Source: Selaginella tamariscina
Lineage: Eukaryota > Streptophyta > Lycopodiopsida > Selaginellales > Selaginellaceae
Direction of reading: 5' to 3'
NCBI GenBank assembly: GCA_003024785.1
Contig: PUQB01000072.1
Location: forward strand, 434,001 to 498,000
DNA length: 64,000 bases
Shown here piece after piece: positions 61,745 to 64,000 of the stretch. The notes under the pieces are model-generated. The model did not search any database and was not told the DNA's origin. It saw nothing but the letters and a program-made list of their open reading frames with translations. Within the stretch, counting starts at the first letter, position 1. Each line of letters begins with the position of its first letter. The position numbers and the translations under genes were made by a program.

Positions 61745-64000
61745 GACACTCTTTTTTTGTCATGGAGTAGTTTACCTTTACTGGTTGCAACGTACGGCTG
61801 ATGTACGCAATGAGTTGTCGTTGGCCAGGGACACTCGTACTCTCCTACAGCAATACACCCCCGAGATCGATGTCAGAAGCATCTACGCATAAGATGAAAG
61901 GACGAGTGTAATCCAGGTATGCCAAAACTGGAGAAGTCGTCAACAGCTCTTTGAGATTTGTAAATGCCTACTTGCAATCCTTAGACCAAACAAAAAAATC
62001 ATTAATGACTTTAGCAACGGTCGCATTGGTGCAGTACGATCCGAAAGATGATCTACAAAACAACCCAGATATTGTACCTTACTAAGAAAGCATTGCACAT
62101 CATTCACACACTTCGGCGTAGGGAACTTCAAAACTGCAACTAGTTTGTTAGGATCAACTTGCAAACCTTCACGTGAAATGCGATAACCCAAAAGTGGTGT
62201 CATTAGATCCAAACACACACTTAAATGGCTTCAACTTCAAACCAACTTCCCGCAGCCGATCCAAAACCTTGCGTACATCACCGACATGCTCCTCCCACAT
62301 TCCATCCGAGTGAATTAAAACATCATAGATGAAGTCGGCAGTCACCTTCGACATATCATAAAGAACCTCATCCATCATATGCTGGAAAGTCGCTGGAGCA
62401 TTGCTCAAACCGAAAGGCATCACCAAGAACTCGTATAGGCCAAATGGTGTCCAAAGGGAATGTCCATGTCAGCCATTGAAACTTGCCAATATCCAGAGGT
62501 GAGATCTAACTTGGTGAACCAATGATTCCACCCCAGTCGATCCAAAAAGTCTGTAGTATGAAGAAATGGGTACACATCTAAAATAGTTACATCATTTAAT
62601 GGGCGATAGTTAATGCAGAATTAAATGCTCCCATCCGGCTTTGTCACAAGATGAGGTTCACACGCCCAAGAACTTCGAGATTTTGGATAACACCTTTCTC
62701 CAACATCTCCTTAACATTTGCTCGTAAGATCTTGAGCTCCTTCCTTTAGTGATCGGCACCGAATAGGTACCTTGATTAGCCTAACATCCCCAATTGGAAT
62801 AGGGTGGTGTGTCGCAATCTTGGTCCCAGATGACAAGTCGAAATTGAAAAGATCAGCATACTCCTTAAGTTGATCAACAACTGTAGCACGACGATCATCT
62901 GATGGATCTAGACAAAGAAATGAGAAATATGAAGGGAAAATGGTTGAAAGTAAAGGTGAAACAAAAGTGATGCAAGCAGAGGTGGAAACAATGGACGAAG
63001 TGAAATAGAAGTAAGAGAAATGGAAGAAAGATGAGGGAGAGTCAAACAAGGGGGAGATTTTTCGAAGTCACACTTGGCATTATTGCGAGTCAACCAATCC
63101 ATACTAAGAATAAGGTGAAAAGCTTGACTCGGCACCACCCGCAGAGATTGAAGCTCAAACTCACGATTGTCCACACGAACAAAAATGTTAACTTCATCTT
63201 GCGAACAAGTATGAGTGTGTCCATTGCCATACAGAATGAAGACTGGTTTTACTCACAACCCAAATGAAGGCTGCAACGTGTAGCAACAAACTGAGAAATA
63301 AAGGATAAACTTGAATTTGTATCCACCAATACTGAAAGGAAAACTAGACGTGGCATGTGATTAAATCGAGCTTAAAAAGTAAAGACTAGATGAATTGGTG
63401 CTAAGTGAACCCCTTGATGATACTCCTGAAAGAAAGACGGATAATTTATTCGCACAAGGACCCCCTCTACTCATGCGATTTGTCGTTTCCCAAAAGATCT
63501 ACCACATCAAGACCTTCTACTACAGCGACACCAATCGGACGTTGTTGATGCCAAGGCCTCCACCCCGGAAATGGGGGACGCCAATCGGGAACTCGTTGAC
63601 AGCGCCAATACGTGTGTCTAACCTCATCACACGCCCAACAACGAACTGCACGTCCACGACGGGCCCAACCTTGTGCTGGTACACGAGCAGCAATAGCATC
63701 AACCTCCATCAGAGCATGTCCATCCCTAACATGAAGTGAAATGAGAGAACATGAAGATGCAAATGGGAGAAGTGACAACTCATATTGTTGTGCCAGCCTC
63801 AAAGCATCGTCAAGAGTCACTGGAGCTAATGCATGCACAAGCCCCACAAGGTCTTGACAAAGTGCTGGCCACAACATATCTAACTTAATGCATTTCAACA
63901 TGTTAGGTTATTCACACAGCAAAAGGCTCTGAAAGCGAACACTAAACTGCATCACCAACTCAGATAGCTCCTGATGAATACAATGTAACTACTGAAAAGT
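61745..64000 (-). mobile_element. Ty3/gypsy fossil, partial, cut by the window end
   Basis: On the minus strand from right to left: gag with a CCHC zinc knuckle (about 63467-63901; CWACDEVRHTYWRC), protease region (about 63050-63200; LILSMDWL), reverse transcriptase (about 62880-61960; MPFGLSNAPATFQHMMDEVL), and the start of RNase H (to 61745). The element is truncated on its 3' side within RNase H and runs off the window on its 5' side. No LTR is visible. Sequence differs clearly from the three chromodomain elements, so it is another gypsy lineage. It is broken, with several breaks. Confidence 0.88.

Overview
The window looks like nuclear DNA of a land plant. It has a dirigent gene (a land-plant family), plant-type NDC1 and FCP1-like genes, GT-AG introns of 50 to 1000 bases, short TTTAGGG-type telomere-like repeats, chromodomain Ty3/gypsy elements and an AT-rich, microsatellite-rich intergenic background. 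A seed-free plant (fern, lycophyte or bryophyte) is my guess, but the sequence alone does not prove it.

Layout. 1-2350: AT-rich tandem and microsatellite DNA that is the left arm of a 2.4-kb inverted repeat; the right arm is at 54996-57410. 2354-3230: an array of about 18 dyad-symmetric units (core GGATTAATCC). 3600-6031: an unrecognised multi-exon gene whose 3' part resembles a degenerate methyltransferase fold. 6233-9272: a decayed FCP1/NIF-like phosphatase gene interrupted by a 1778-bp solo LTR with a 5-bp target duplication. 9850-10620: a partial genomic duplicate of NDC1. 10700-11227 (minus): a dirigent gene. 12590-15819: a complete six-exon NDC1 nucleoporin gene, the best host gene here. 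16865-19445: one copy of repeat Y. 19756-20093: a MITE. 21230-23713 (minus): a decayed 2OG-Fe(II) oxygenase gene. 25100-27900 (minus): a hAT DNA transposon. 28140-31580: a gypsy fossil. 31640-32800: fold-back and tandem repeats. 33826-37414: a SAM-like plus kinase-like gene with frame problems. 37536-41257: repeat Y again, inverted.

41258-54720 is a truncated copy of a transposase-like gene (X, DUF7869-like) split by two related chromodomain gypsy fossils inserted in opposite orientations, each with its own LTRs and target duplication. 54996-57410 is the right arm of the outer inverted repeat. 57973-58609 is a second dyad-symmetric array, followed by a fuller copy of X (58750-61255). 61745-64000 (minus) is part of another gypsy fossil cut by the window end.

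Only NDC1 (nuclear pore membrane anchoring) and the dirigent gene (secreted, phenoxy-radical coupling) look functional. The kinase-like gene is uncertain. The rest is accessory, mostly mobile DNA. The most unusual signal is the pair of GGATTAATCC arrays. Several of their units change symmetrically on both sides of the dyad, and each array lies just upstream of an accessory gene. The long outer inverted repeat, 52.6 kb between arms, may bound a very large mobile unit.
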